Shown: positions 8,101-16,971 of the stretch, one piece after another
Layout of the letters: each line of letters starts with the position of its first letter
Numbering within the stretch: position 1 is the stretch's first letter
From: Kitasatospora purpeofusca
GTDB lineage: Bacteria; Actinomycetota; Actinomycetes; Streptomycetales; Streptomycetaceae
NCBI RefSeq assembly: GCF_000718025.1
Contig: NZ_JODS01000019.1
Location: 1-64,000, forward strand
Length of the DNA: 64,000 nucleotides
Direction of reading: 5' to 3'
Notes under the pieces: model-generated
Databases searched by the model: none
Told to the model about the DNA's origin: nothing
The model's input: only the letters and a program-made list of their open reading frames with translations
Made by a program: the position numbers and the translations under genes

Positions 8101-10215
8101 CTACTCGACCTCGGCGACCGCCTCGGCGAACTGCGCCTGGTAGAGCCGGGCGTAGGCCCCGTCGGCGGCGATCAGCTCGTCGTGGCCGCCCTGCTCGACG
8201 ATGGAGCCGTTCTCCATCACCAGGATCACGTCGGCGTCCCGGATGGTGGAGAGCCGGTGCGCGATGACGAAGCTGGTGCGGCCGGTGCGCAGCCGGGCCA
8301 TGGCCCGCTGGATGAGCACCTCGGTGCGGGTGTCGACGGAGCTGGTGGCCTCGTCGAGGACCAGGATCGACGGCTGGGCGAGGAAGGCGCGGGCGATGGT
8401 GATGAGCTGCTTCTCGCCGGCGCTGACGCCGGTGCCCTCGTCGTCGATGACCGTGTCGTAGCCGTCCGGCAGGGTGCGGACGAAGCGGTCGACGTGGGCG
8501 GCCCGGGCGGCCTCGATCACCTGCTCGCGGGTGGCGCCGTCGGCGCCGTAGGCGATGTTGTCGGCGATGCTGCCGCCGAACAGCCAGGTGTCCTGGAGGA
8601 CCATGCCGATCCCGGAGCGCAGGTCCTCGCGGGACATGGCGGCGATGTCGACGCCGTCGAGGGTGATCCGCCCGGCGCTGACCTCGTAGAACCGCATCAG
8701 CAGGTTGACCATGGTGGTCTTGCCGGCGCCGGTGGGGCCGACGATGGCGACGGTCTGGCCGGGTTCGACCTTGAGCGAGAGGTCGTCGATGAGCGGCTTG
8801 TCGGGGTCGTAGCGGAACGCGACGTCCTGGAAGACCACCCGGCCGCGCAGGGTGTCGGGGCGTTCCGGCATGGCCGGTTCGGGGGTCTGCTCGGCCGAGT
8901 CGAGGAGTTCGAAGACGCGTTCGGCGGAGGCGACGCCGGACTGCACCAGGTTGGCCATGCTGGCGACCTGGGTGAGCGGCTGGCTGAACTGCCGGGAGTA
9001 CTGGATGAAGGCCTGGACGTCGCCGATGGAGAGGGCGCCGCTGGCCACCCGCAGGCCGCCGACGACGGCGATGAGCACGTACTGGAGGTTGCCGATGAGC
9101 ATCATCGCGGGCTGGATGATGCCGGAGATGAACTGGGCCTTGAAGCTGGAGGCGTAGAGGGCCTCGTTGTGCTCGCGGAAGGTGGCTGCGGACTCCTTCT
9201 GCCGGCCGAAGACCTTGACCAGGGAGTGGCCGGTGTACATCTCCTCGATGTGCGCGTTGAGCTGCCCGGTGGAGCGCCACTGCTGGACGAACTGGGGCTG
9301 GGCGCGCTTGCCGACCCGGGTGGCGACGACGACGGACAGCGGGACGGCGATCAGCGCGATCAGGGCGAGCAGCCAGGAGATCCAGAACATCATGGCGAGT
9401 ACGCCGACCACGGTGAGCAGGGAGTTGATCACCTGGCCGGTGGTCTGCTGCATGGTCTGGCTGATGTTGTCGATGTCGTTGGTGACCCGGCTGAGGACCT
9501 CGCCGCGGGGCTGCTTGTCGAAGTAGCTGAGCGGCAGCCGGGCGAGCTTGGCCTCGGTGTCCTGGCGCAGCCGGTAGCCGACGCGCTGGATGGCGCGGGC
9601 GGCGAGGCGGCCCTGGACGACGCCGAAGACGGCGGAGGCGACGTAGATGGCGAGGACCCAGAGCAGGATGCTGCCGATGGCGCCGAAGTCCATGCCCTGG
9701 CCGGGGGTGAAGTCGACCGAGGAGATCAGGTTGGCGAGGTCGCCGTCGCCGCGGGCGCGCATGGCGTCGACGATCTGCTGCTTGGAGGAGCCGGCCGGGA
9801 AGCGGCTGCTGACGACGCCGGCGAAGATGAGGTCGGTGGCGTGGCCGAGGATCTTGGGGCCGACGATGGCGGCGCCGATGCTGAGGACGCCGAGGCCGAG
9901 GACGCCGGCGATCAGGGCGCGTTCGGGGCGGAGCAGTTTGAGCAGCCGCTTGCCGGAGGTCTTGAAGTCCATGGACTTCTCGGCGCCCTGACCGCCCATG
10001 AAGCGGCCGGGGCCGGCGGGGCCGCGGCGGGCGGCGGCGGACTGGGAGTCACCGACCGGCGCGCCCGGTCCGCCCGGTCCGCCGGGGCCGCCCGGACGTC
10101 CACCGGGTCCGCCCGGTGCCTTGGCGAAGTCCGGCCGTCCACCCGGTGCCTTGGCGAAGTCCGGCCGTCCGGGTGCTTTGTCGGACCCGGGTGCGGGCCT
10201 GTCGGGGCTGGTCAC
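8101..10215 (-). CDS. ABC exporter half-transporter, subunit 2 (consensus Walker B)
   Basis: A 704-residue membrane-ATPase fusion. Residues 1-80 are an unusual Gly/Pro-rich collagen-like tail with repeats of RPDFAKAPGG. A six-helix type-1 exporter domain follows, then an NBD with GPTGAGKTTMVNLL (Walker A), Q-loop VLQDTWLFGG, a deviant signature VSAGEKQ, Walker B ILVLDEATSSVD with the catalytic Glu, and H-loop IAHRLS. The GTG start at 10215 overlaps the partner's TGA by four bases (GTGA), so the two are translationally coupled and very likely form a heterodimer. The substrate is unknown; relatives export drugs, lipids or peptides. Confidence 0.93.
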   Translation of the reverse strand: MTSPDRPAPGSDKAPGRPDFAKAPGGRPDFAKAPGGPGGRPGGPGGPGGPGAPVGDSQSAAARRGPAGPGRFMGGQGAEKSMDFKTSGKRLLKLLRPERALIAGVLGLGVLSIGAAIVGPKILGHATDLIFAGVVSSRFPAGSSKQQIVDAMRARGDGDLANLISSVDFTPGQGMDFGAIGSILLWVLAIYVASAVFGVVQGRLAARAIQRVGYRLRQDTEAKLARLPLSYFDKQPRGEVLSRVTNDIDNISQTMQQTTGQVINSLLTVVGVLAMMFWISWLLALIALIAVPLSVVVATRVGKRAQPQFVQQWRSTGQLNAHIEEMYTGHSLVKVFGRQKESAATFREHNEALYASSFKAQFISGIIQPAMMLIGNLQYVLIAVVGGLRVASGALSIGDVQAFIQYSRQFSQPLTQVASMANLVQSGVASAERVFELLDSAEQTPEPAMPERPDTLRGRVVFQDVAFRYDPDKPLIDDLSLKVEPGQTVAIVGPTGAGKTTMVNLLMRFYEVSAGRITLDGVDIAAMSREDLRSGIGMVLQDTWLFGGSIADNIAYGADGATREQVIEAARAAHVDRFVRTLPDGYDTVIDDEGTGVSAGEKQLITIARAFLAQPSILVLDEATSSVDTRTEVLIQRAMARLRTGRTSFVIAHRLSTIRDADVILVMENGSIVEQGGHDELIAADGAYARLYQAQFAEAVAEVE
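10112..10170 (-). repeat. 30-bp tandem repeat encoding RPDFAKAPGG
   Basis: Two nearly exact 30-bp units (10112-10141 and 10142-10170) in the N-terminal tail of the second ABC subunit. The reading frame is preserved because the period is a multiple of three. Confidence 0.85.
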
Positions 10216-11945
10216 GCCGCCTCCTGCTCGGTGAGCTGGGAGAGCACGATCTCCCGGTACGTCGGGTTGCCGGCCATGAGCTCGCCGTGGGTGCCGGTGC
10301 CGACCACGGCGCCCTCGTCGAGGACGATGATCCGGTCGGCGTCGCGGATGGTGGAGACGCGCTGGGCGACGATCACGACGGTCGCCTCGGTGGTCTCGCG
10401 GGCGAGCGCCTTGCGCAGCTTGGCGTCGGTGGCGTAGTCGAGCGCGGAGAAGGAGTCGTCGAAGAGGTAGATGTCGGGCCGGCGCACCAGGGTGCGGGCG
10501 ATGGCCAGGCGCTGGCGCTGGCCGCCGGAGACGTTCCCGCCGCCCTGGGCGATGGGCGCGTCCAGGCCCTCGGGGAACTTCTCGACGAACTCCTTGGCCT
10601 GGGCGATCTCCAGCGCGTGCCAGAGCTCCTCGTCGGTGGCGTCGGGCCGGCCGTAGCGGAGGTTGCTGGCGACGGTGCCGGAGAACAGGTAGGGCTTCTG
10701 CGGGACGAGTCCGACGCTGTCCGAGACGGCGCCGGGGTCGAGTTGCCGGACGTCGACGCCGCCGAGCAGGACCTGGCCGGAGCTGACGTCGAAGAGCCGG
10801 GGGACGAGGCCGAGCAGGGTGGACTTGCCGCTGCCGGTGGAGCCGATGACGGCGGTGGTCTCGCCGGGGCGGGCGGTGATGTCGATGCCGCGCAGGACGG
10901 AGGCCTCGGCGCCGGGGTAGCGGAACTCGACCTCCCGCAGTTCGAGGTGGCCGCGGCGCAGCACCTCGGTGACGGGGTCGGTGGGCGGGACGACGCTGGA
11001 CTCGGTGCCGAGCACCTCCTGGATGCGTTCGGCGCAGACCTCGGCGCGCGGCACCATCATGAACATGAAGGTGGCCATCATGACGCTCATCAGGATCTGC
11101 AGCAGGTAGGAGAGGAACGCGGTGAGTGCGCCGATCTCCATGTCGCCGCTGTTGATCCGGTGGGCGCCGAACCACAGGACGGCGACGCTGGAGATGTTGA
11201 CGACCAGCATCACGCTCGGGAACAGGTAGGCCATCAGCTTGCCGACCTGCAGCGAGACGCCGGTGAGGTCCTCGTTGGCGTCGGCGAACCGGTTCTGCTC
11301 GTGGTCGTCCTTGACGAAGGCGCGGATGACCCGGATGCCGGTGATCTGCTCGCGCAGCACCCGGTTCACGGTGTCGATCTTGTCCTGCATGCTGCGGAAG
11401 CGCGGGCGGAGCTGGCGCACGAGCACGGCGACCACGACGGCGAGGGCGGGGACGACGGCCAGCAGCAGGCCGGAGAGCGGCACGTCCTGGTTGAGGGCCA
11501 TGATGATGCCGCCGACGCACATGATCGGCGCCGCGACCATCATGGTGAACGACATCAGCACCAGCATCTGGACCTGCTGGACGTCGTTGGTGGTGCGGGT
11601 GATGAGGGACGGGGCGCCGAACTGGCCGACCTCGCGGGCGGAGAAGCCCTGGACGCGGTCGAAGACGGCGGCGCGGATGTCGCGGCCGACGGCCATGGCG
11701 GTGCGCGCCCCGTAGTAGACGGCGCAGATCGAGCAGAGGGTCTGGAGGACGGTGACGCCGATCATCACGGCGCCCACCTGCAGGATGTAGCCGGTGTCCC
11801 CCTTGATCACGCCGCTGTCGATGATGTCGGCGTTGAGTGTGGGCAGGTAGAGCAGCCCGAGGGTGGACACCAGCTGGAGCAGCACCAGCAGGGTGATCGG
11901 TCGGGAATAGGGGCGGAGGTACGCCCTTAGCAGTCTGATCAGCAC
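10212..11945 (-). CDS. ABC exporter half-transporter, subunit 1 (degenerate Walker B)
   Basis: A 577-residue membrane-ATPase fusion beginning VLIRLLRAYLRPYSRPITLLVLLQ. It has six transmembrane helices, then an NBD with GSTGSGKSTLLGLV (Walker A), a canonical VSGGQRQRLAIARTL signature, and IYLFDDSFSALD where Asp replaces the catalytic Glu after Walker B. I preferred the GTG at 11943-11945 over an ATG at 12089, because the extra 48 residues look non-coding and the shorter length suits the family. It is first in a two-gene operon with the subunit encoded at 8101-10215. Confidence 0.92.
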   Translation of the reverse strand: MLIRLLRAYLRPYSRPITLLVLLQLVSTLGLLYLPTLNADIIDSGVIKGDTGYILQVGAVMIGVTVLQTLCSICAVYYGARTAMAVGRDIRAAVFDRVQGFSAREVGQFGAPSLITRTTNDVQQVQMLVLMSFTMMVAAPIMCVGGIIMALNQDVPLSGLLLAVVPALAVVVAVLVRQLRPRFRSMQDKIDTVNRVLREQITGIRVIRAFVKDDHEQNRFADANEDLTGVSLQVGKLMAYLFPSVMLVVNISSVAVLWFGAHRINSGDMEIGALTAFLSYLLQILMSVMMATFMFMMVPRAEVCAERIQEVLGTESSVVPPTDPVTEVLRRGHLELREVEFRYPGAEASVLRGIDITARPGETTAVIGSTGSGKSTLLGLVPRLFDVSSGQVLLGGVDVRQLDPGAVSDSVGLVPQKPYLFSGTVASNLRYGRPDATDEELWHALEIAQAKEFVEKFPEGLDAPIAQGGGNVSGGQRQRLAIARTLVRRPDIYLFDDSFSALDYATDAKLRKALARETTEATVVIVAQRVSTIRDADRIIVLDEGAVVGTGTHGELMAGNPTYREIVLSQLTEQEAA

Positions 11946-12028
11946 TGGCTCACTCTTGTCGTCGGCGGCGTCTTTGGCATCCCAATTCTCGTTGTTCGGA
12001 GGGCTCGTACAGCCGATTCCGGGCAAGC

Positions 12029-12050
12029 GAGCCGGATCTTTGTCCGGCTC
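12029..12050. other. 8-bp inverted repeat in ABC operon leader
   Basis: GAGCCGGA-TCTTTG-TCCGGCTC followed by TTT. It lies in the presumed 5' leader of the leftward ABC operon. It could be a leader hairpin or a terminator reading rightward. Confidence 0.35.
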
Positions 12051-12125
12051 TTTGCCGAACGTTCCGGGCGGCGGGGTGGTGCCGTGCACCGATGGTTCGG
12101 GAGGGTGCCAGCTCGGTCCGCCCTC

Positions 12126-12154
12126 TTACGGAATGACCGGTTTCCCCCTAGGCT
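12126..12154 (+). promoter_or_regulatory. candidate sigma70-type promoter of the acyl-CoA ligase
   Basis: TTACGG, 17 bases, TAGGCT. The -10 is good for actinomycetes and the -35 is weak. Confidence 0.35.
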
Positions 12155-12317
12155 GCTGACAGCCCTCTTGTTACTCACTGGTACCGGCCCGGTTTGCGTC
12201 AGGCGGGCCGGCGACCGCCCCCACGGCCGCCGCGCGTCCCGTCCGCGGTGCCGGTCCCAGCCGCAGACCCCGTCCCTCCACGTCCATCGGACGGCCACCC
12301 GCCCCCGGAGGTCCTCG

Positions 12318-14240
12318 TTGAGTTCCGCGCAGTCCCTGATCGACTCCGGCCGTCCCGACCTGGTCGCCGGGCGTCCCACCTCCGTCGCCCACCTGTTCCA
12401 GGAGCGGGTCGCGCTGACCCCCGGCGGTGAGGCCTACCGCTACCCGGTCCCGGTGGACGAGCACGCGGCGGACAGCACCCCCGGCGCCGAGCAGTGGCGG
12501 TCGCTGACCTGGGCGCAGTCCGCGACCCGGGTGTACGCGGTGGCGGCGGGGCTGCTGTCGCTGGGCATCGAGGCCGAGGACCGGGTCGCGCTGGCCTCCT
12601 CCACCCGGCTGGAGTGGGTCCTGGCCGACCTCGGCAACATGTGCGCGGGCGCGGCCACCACGGCCGTCTACCCGAGCACCAACGCCGACGAGACCGCGTT
12701 CATCCTCTCCGACTCCGGCTCCCGGGCCATGTTCGCCGAGAACACCGCCCAGCTGGACAAGGTGGTCGCGGAGCTGGACCGGCTGCCCGCGCTGGAGACG
12801 GTGGTCCTCTTCGACGCGCCCGACGGGCCGCCGGAGGCCGGCCGGCTGAGGGTGCTGTCCTTCACCGAGCTGGAGCGCCTCGGCACCGAGTACCTGGCCG
12901 CGCACCCGGACGCGGTCGAGAAGGCGATCGCCGCGCTCGACAAGGAGCAGCTGGCGACCCTGATCTACACCTCCGGCACCACCGGCCGCCCCAAGGGCGT
13001 GCGGCTGGTGCACGACTGCTGGGCGTACGAGGGCCGGGCCCAGGAGGCCAGCGGGCTGCTGGCCGCCGACGACGTGCAGTTCATGTGGCTGCCGCTGTCG
13101 CACGTGTTCGGCAAGACGCTGATCTCGGGGCAGATCGCCACCGGGCACGTGATGGCGCTGGACGGCCGGGTGGAGCGGATCATCCACAACCTCCCGGTGA
13201 TCCGGCCGACCGTGATGGCCTCGGCGCCGCGGATCTTCGAGAAGGTCTACAACGGCATCGCCGGCAAGGCCAGGGCCGAGGGCGGCGCCAAGTACAAGAT
13301 CTTCCTGTGGGCGGCGCGCACCGCCCGCGACCACGCCCGCGCGGTGCAGGAGAGCCGGGTGGCGACCGGGGTGGGCACCGCCCCGGTGGGGCTGCGGCTG
13401 AAGCACGCGATCGCCGACCGGCTGGTGTACTCGAAGATCCGGGCCGCGTTCGGCGGCCGGCTGCGCGGGGCGGTCTCCGGCAGTGCCGCGCTGGCGCCCG
13501 AGATCGGCTACTTCTTCGTCGGCGCGGGCGTGCCGATCCTGGAGGGCTACGGCCTGTCCGAGACCAGCGCCGGCTCCTGCGTCAACCGGGCCGAGGACAT
13601 CCGGGTCGGCACGGTGGGCCGTCCGCTGCCGGGCACCGAGGTGCGGATCGCCGAGGACGGCGAGATCCTGCTGCGCGGCCCCGGTGTGATGCGCGGCTAC
13701 CACAACCTGCCGGAGAAGACCGCCGAGGTGCTGGAGTCGGACGGCTGGTTCCACACCGAGGACATCGGCGAGCTGTCCGCGGACGGCTTCCTGCGGATCA
13801 CCGACCGCAAGAAGGACCTGTTCAAGACCTCCGGCGGCAAGTACGTCGCGCCGAGCGAGGTGGAGGGCAAGTTCAAGGCGGTCTGCCCGTTCGTCAGCAA
13901 CATCCTGGTGATCGGCAACGGCCGCAACTTCTGCACCGCGCTGATCGGCCTGGACGAGTCCGTGATCATGCCGTGGGCCGCCGAGCACGGGATGGCCGGC
14001 AGCTCCTACGCCGAGGTGACGGCCGACCCGCGGACCCACGAGCTGATCGAGGGCTTCGTCCGGCGGCTGAACGGCTCGCTGCAGCGCTGGCAGACGATCA
14101 AGAGGTTCCACCTGCTGCCGCGCGACCTGGACGTCGAGCACGGCGAGCTCACCCCGAGCCTGAAGATCAAGCGCCCGGTGGTGGAGCGGACCTACGCGGA
14201 CGAGGTCACCGCGATGTACGCGGGCGCCAACGAGGCCTGA
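12318..14240 (+). CDS. AMP-dependent long-chain fatty-acid--CoA ligase
   Basis: A 640-residue adenylate-forming enzyme that activates fatty acids to acyl-CoA through an acyl-AMP. The P-loop-like motif LIYTSGTTGRPKGV is at about residue 215. GYGLSETSAG and the hinge/core LRITDRKKDLFKTSGGKYVAPSEVEG follow, all diagnostic of the long-chain (FadD15-like) branch. I chose the TTG at 12318 because a perfect GGAGG lies seven bases upstream; longer in-frame starts lack a ribosome site. A 14-bp inverted repeat follows it. Confidence 0.92.
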   Translation: MSSAQSLIDSGRPDLVAGRPTSVAHLFQERVALTPGGEAYRYPVPVDEHAADSTPGAEQWRSLTWAQSATRVYAVAAGLLSLGIEAEDRVALASSTRLEWVLADLGNMCAGAATTAVYPSTNADETAFILSDSGSRAMFAENTAQLDKVVAELDRLPALETVVLFDAPDGPPEAGRLRVLSFTELERLGTEYLAAHPDAVEKAIAALDKEQLATLIYTSGTTGRPKGVRLVHDCWAYEGRAQEASGLLAADDVQFMWLPLSHVFGKTLISGQIATGHVMALDGRVERIIHNLPVIRPTVMASAPRIFEKVYNGIAGKARAEGGAKYKIFLWAARTARDHARAVQESRVATGVGTAPVGLRLKHAIADRLVYSKIRAAFGGRLRGAVSGSAALAPEIGYFFVGAGVPILEGYGLSETSAGSCVNRAEDIRVGTVGRPLPGTEVRIAEDGEILLRGPGVMRGYHNLPEKTAEVLESDGWFHTEDIGELSADGFLRITDRKKDLFKTSGGKYVAPSEVEGKFKAVCPFVSNILVIGNGRNFCTALIGLDESVIMPWAAEHGMAGSSYAEVTADPRTHELIEGFVRRLNGSLQRWQTIKRFHLLPRDLDVEHGELTPSLKIKRPVVERTYADEVTAMYAGANEA

Positions 14241-14269
14241 TCCCGGCCCGGTCCGACCGCGTCCCACAC

Positions 14270-14312
14270 TGTCCCGTACGGCCCGGGGGGATCACTCCGG
14301 CCGTACGGGACA
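14270..14312. terminator. 14-bp perfect inverted repeat after acyl-CoA ligase
   Basis: TGTCCCGTACGGCC (14270-14283) pairs with 14299-14312 across a 15-base loop. The right arm overlaps the -10 of hemW, so termination and hemW initiation are tightly packed. Confidence 0.75.
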
Positions 14313-14314
14313 AT
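14309..14314 (+). promoter_or_regulatory. -10 of hemW (leaderless)
   Basis: GACAAT ends six bases before the ATG at 14321, so transcription would begin at or near the start codon. Confidence 0.45.
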
Positions 14315-14320
14315 GGGGTC

Positions 14321-15550
14321 ATGCCCTCCGCACTCCCCGACGGTGAACCGGTACCGTCCGACGGCTCCCTGCCCGCGCACGCCCTGGACGGGCTGGGCTC
14401 CCGGCCGTTCGGCTTCTACCTGCACGTGCCGTACTGCGCCAGCCGCTGCGGCTACTGCGACTTCAACACCTACACCGCCACCGAGCTGCGCTCCTCCGGC
14501 ACGGTCGCCTCCCAGGAGACCTACGCGGACAACGTGGTCGCCGAGGTCCGGCTGGCTCGCCGGGTGCTCGGCGACGCCGCCCCGCCGGTGCGCACCGTCT
14601 TCCTGGGCGGCGGCACCCCGACCCTGCTGCCCGCCCGCGACCTGGTGGCGATGCTCGCCGCGATCCGCGAGGAGTTCGGGCTCGCCGAGGGGGCCGAGGT
14701 CACCACCGAGGCCAACCCGGAGTCCGTGGACCCGGCGTACCTGGCGGAGCTGCGCGAGGGCGGCTACAACCGGATCTCCTTCGGCATGCAGTCGGCCCGC
14801 CCGCACGTGCTGCAGCTGCTCGACCGCCACCACACCCCCGGCCGCCCCGAGGCCTGCGTCGCCGAGGCGCGCGCGGCGGGCTTCGAGCACGTCAACCTCG
14901 ACCTCATCTACGGCACCCCCGGCGAGTCCGACGACGACTGGCGGGCCTCCCTGGACGCCGCGATCGGCGCCGGCCCGGACCATGTCTCCGCCTACTCGCT
15001 GATCGTCGAGGAGGGCACCAAGCTGGCCGCCCGGGTCGGCCGCGGCGAACTGCCGATGATCGACGACGACGTGCACGCCGACCGCTACCTGATCGCCGAG
15101 GAGGCGCTGGCCGCGGCCGGCTACTCCTGGTACGAGGTCTCCAACTGGTCCACCACCCCCGAGGGCCGCTGCCGCCACAACGAGCTGTACTGGACCGGCG
15201 GCGACTGGTGGGGCGCCGGCCCCGGCGCGCACAGCCACGTCGGCGGCGTCCGCTGGTGGAACGCCAAGCACCCCGCCGCCTACGCCCGCGCCCTCGCCGA
15301 GGGCCGCACCCCCGCCCAGGGCCGCGAACGCCTCGCCGCCGAGGACCGCCGGGTCGAGCGGATCCTGCTGGAACTGCGCCTGGTCGAGGGCATCCCGCTG
15401 GACCTGCTGACGGAGACCGGCCTGAAGGCCGCACACCAGCACCTGGCCGACGGCCTCCTCGCCCCGCAGCCCTGGGCCGCCGGCCGCGCCGCCCTCACCC
15501 TCCGCGGCCGCTTGCTGGCCGACGCGGTGGTACGTGACCTGGTGGACTGA
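14321..15550 (+). CDS. hemW: radical SAM heme chaperone HemW (HemN-like)
   Basis: A 409-residue radical SAM protein. The cluster motif is CASRCGYCDF (CxxxCxxC followed by DF), which fits HemW. True HemN oxygen-independent coproporphyrinogen oxidases have a fourth nearby Cys. The motif lies close to the N-terminus in FYLHVPYCASRCGYCDFNTY. The glycine-rich GGGTPTLL and the EANPES SAM-binding elements follow. HemW is thought to deliver heme to respiratory proteins. It is often annotated as coproporphyrinogen III oxidase in Streptomyces. Adjacency to the hrcA-dnaJ region is conserved. Confidence 0.92.
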   Translation: MPSALPDGEPVPSDGSLPAHALDGLGSRPFGFYLHVPYCASRCGYCDFNTYTATELRSSGTVASQETYADNVVAEVRLARRVLGDAAPPVRTVFLGGGTPTLLPARDLVAMLAAIREEFGLAEGAEVTTEANPESVDPAYLAELREGGYNRISFGMQSARPHVLQLLDRHHTPGRPEACVAEARAAGFEHVNLDLIYGTPGESDDDWRASLDAAIGAGPDHVSAYSLIVEEGTKLAARVGRGELPMIDDDVHADRYLIAEEALAAAGYSWYEVSNWSTTPEGRCRHNELYWTGGDWWGAGPGAHSHVGGVRWWNAKHPAAYARALAEGRTPAQGRERLAAEDRRVERILLELRLVEGIPLDLLTETGLKAAHQHLADGLLAPQPWAAGRAALTLRGRLLADAVVRDLVD

Positions 15551-15569
15551 CTCGCGCTAGCTTTCTTCC

Positions 15570-16127
15570 GTGATGACTGATGAGCACAGGGTGATGGAGC
15601 TCTTCGAAGGGCTGGCCGTCCCGGAGGGGTGGAGGGCGGAGCTCGTCCGCGGCGAGATTGTGCTGAGCATGAGCTCGGACCTGACCGCCAATCTGATCAC
15701 CGCATCCGTGCGGGACCGGATTCCACACCATCGCTGGCACGCTCTGACCACACAGGACGTGGCCATTGCCGGTGCGCTCAGCGAGCCCCAGCCGGACCTG
15801 GTCGTGTTCGAACGTGGGGCGGTCGACGGTCCGGGACGGGTGGTTCCCGCGTCGGACCTCACGCTGGTCGTCGAGGTCGTCTCGAAGACCAGCGTGCTGC
15901 GCGACTACCGGACCAAGCGGGAGCTGTACGCCGAGGGCGGCATCCCCGTCTACCTGATCGTCGACCCGATCAAGGGCCTCTGCGTCCTGCTCACCGAGCC
16001 GACCCGGGCGGCCGCCTCCGGGCTGCCCGACTACGTGGCCGAGCGGACCACCAAGTTCGGCGAGCCGGTTCCGGTGGACCTGCTGGGCATCACGCTCGAC
16101 ACCACGGAGTTCCGGCCCTACTCCTGA
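15570..16127 (+). CDS. Uma2-family (DUF820) PD-(D/E)XK nuclease-fold protein
   Basis: A 185-residue protein with the Uma2/DUF820 core: ELVRGEIVLSM, then PQPDLVVFERG, LTLVVEVVSKTS and a Lys-containing helix KRELYAEGGIPVYLIVD. These give the PD...ExK restriction-fold residues. Streptomycetes carry dozens of paralogs of unknown role. A TAGCTT at 15558-15563 lies six bases before the GTG at 15570, which suggests a leaderless start; the ATG at 15573 is equally possible. Its 3' end overlaps the convergent DUF3097 gene by ten bases. Confidence 0.85.
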   Translation: MMTDEHRVMELFEGLAVPEGWRAELVRGEIVLSMSSDLTANLITASVRDRIPHHRWHALTTQDVAIAGALSEPQPDLVVFERGAVDGPGRVVPASDLTLVVEVVSKTSVLRDYRTKRELYAEGGIPVYLIVDPIKGLCVLLTEPTRAAASGLPDYVAERTTKFGEPVPVDLLGITLDTTEFRPYS

Positions 16128-16951
16128 CCCGGCAGGGTCACGAAGTCGATCAGTTCCTCGACCTTGCCCAGCAGCTCGGGCTCCAGGTCCCGGTAGGAGT
16201 TCACCTTCGACAGGATGCGCTTCCACGCCGCCGGGGTGTCCTCGGGCCAGCCCAGGCGGCGGCAGGTGCCGGTCTTCCAGTCCTCGCCCCGGGGGACGGC
16301 GGGCCAGGCCGGGATGCCAACGGAGGAGGGCTTCACGGCCTGCCAGACGTCGATGTAGGGGTGGCCGACGACCAGGACGTGCGGGCCGCTCGCCCGGGCG
16401 GCGATGCGGTGCTCCTTGGTGCCCGGGAGCAGGTGGTCGACCAGGACGCCGAGGCGGCGCTCCGGGCCGGGGGCGAATTCGGCGACGATCGCGGGCAGGT
16501 CGTCGACGCCCTCCAGGTACTCGACGACCACGCCCTCGATCCGCAGGTCGTCGCCCCAGACCCGCTCCACCAGCTCGGCGTCGTGCCGGCCCTCGACGTA
16601 GATCCGCGACTCGCGGGCGACCCGGGCCCGGGCGCCGGGGACGGCGACCGAGCCGGAGGCGGTGCGGGCGGGGGTGCGGGCCGGGGCCGGGGCCGCGGGC
16701 CGGACCAGGGTGACCGTCCGGCCCTCCAGCAGGAAGCCGCGCGGGACCAGCGGGAACACCCGGTGCTTGCCGAACCGGTCCTCCAGGGTGACGGTGTGGC
16801 CCTCGGCGGTCCGCTCGCAGCGCACCACCGCCCCGCAGAAGCCCGTCGACGCCTCCTCGACCACGAGGTCCCGCTCGGCCGGTACCTCGGGGGCGGGCGT
16901 CGACCGCTTCCACGGCGGGGTCAGGTCCGGTCCGTACTGGCGGCTGCGCAT
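16118..16951 (-). CDS. DUF3097 family protein, TOPRIM-like core
   Basis: A 277-residue actinobacterial protein that I recognise as DUF3097. The N-terminal third is a beta-rich domain (TGFCGAVVRCERTAEGHTVTLEDRFGKHRVFPL). A disordered Ala/Pro linker follows, then a core with YVEGRHDAELVERVWGDDLR (Glu120) and LGVLVDHLLPGTKEHRIA (Asp172, His173). The spaced Glu and hhhD-H pattern resembles a TOPRIM nuclease or primase fold; this is my inference. The start is an ATG at 16949-16951. It overlaps the Uma2-like gene by ten bases at their 3' ends. Confidence 0.85.
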   Translation of the reverse strand: MRSRQYGPDLTPPWKRSTPAPEVPAERDLVVEEASTGFCGAVVRCERTAEGHTVTLEDRFGKHRVFPLVPRGFLLEGRTVTLVRPAAPAPARTPARTASGSVAVPGARARVARESRIYVEGRHDAELVERVWGDDLRIEGVVVEYLEGVDDLPAIVAEFAPGPERRLGVLVDHLLPGTKEHRIAARASGPHVLVVGHPYIDVWQAVKPSSVGIPAWPAVPRGEDWKTGTCRRLGWPEDTPAAWKRILSKVNSYRDLEPELLGKVEELIDFVTLPGQE

Positions 16952-16971
16952 TCCCCGGAGTCTACGGGGCG

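Larger units (their letters stand above)
11946..12317. other. divergent intergenic region, ABC exporter / acyl-CoA ligase
   Basis: These 372 bases separate divergent genes. They hold a hairpin (12029-12050), a candidate promoter for the ligase with TAGGCT at 12149-12154 and a weak TTACGG 17 bases earlier (12126-12131), and no convincing gene. Confidence 0.5.

Noticed and set aside
6973..10437. A 1154-codon open frame on the plus strand
   Set aside because: It is the reverse complement of the sigma factor and ABC genes, with Gly/Asp-rich composition typical of shadow frames.
10212..12089. Longer start for ABC subunit 1
   Set aside because: The extra 48 residues have no homology-like character; the GTG at 11945 gives the normal N-terminus.
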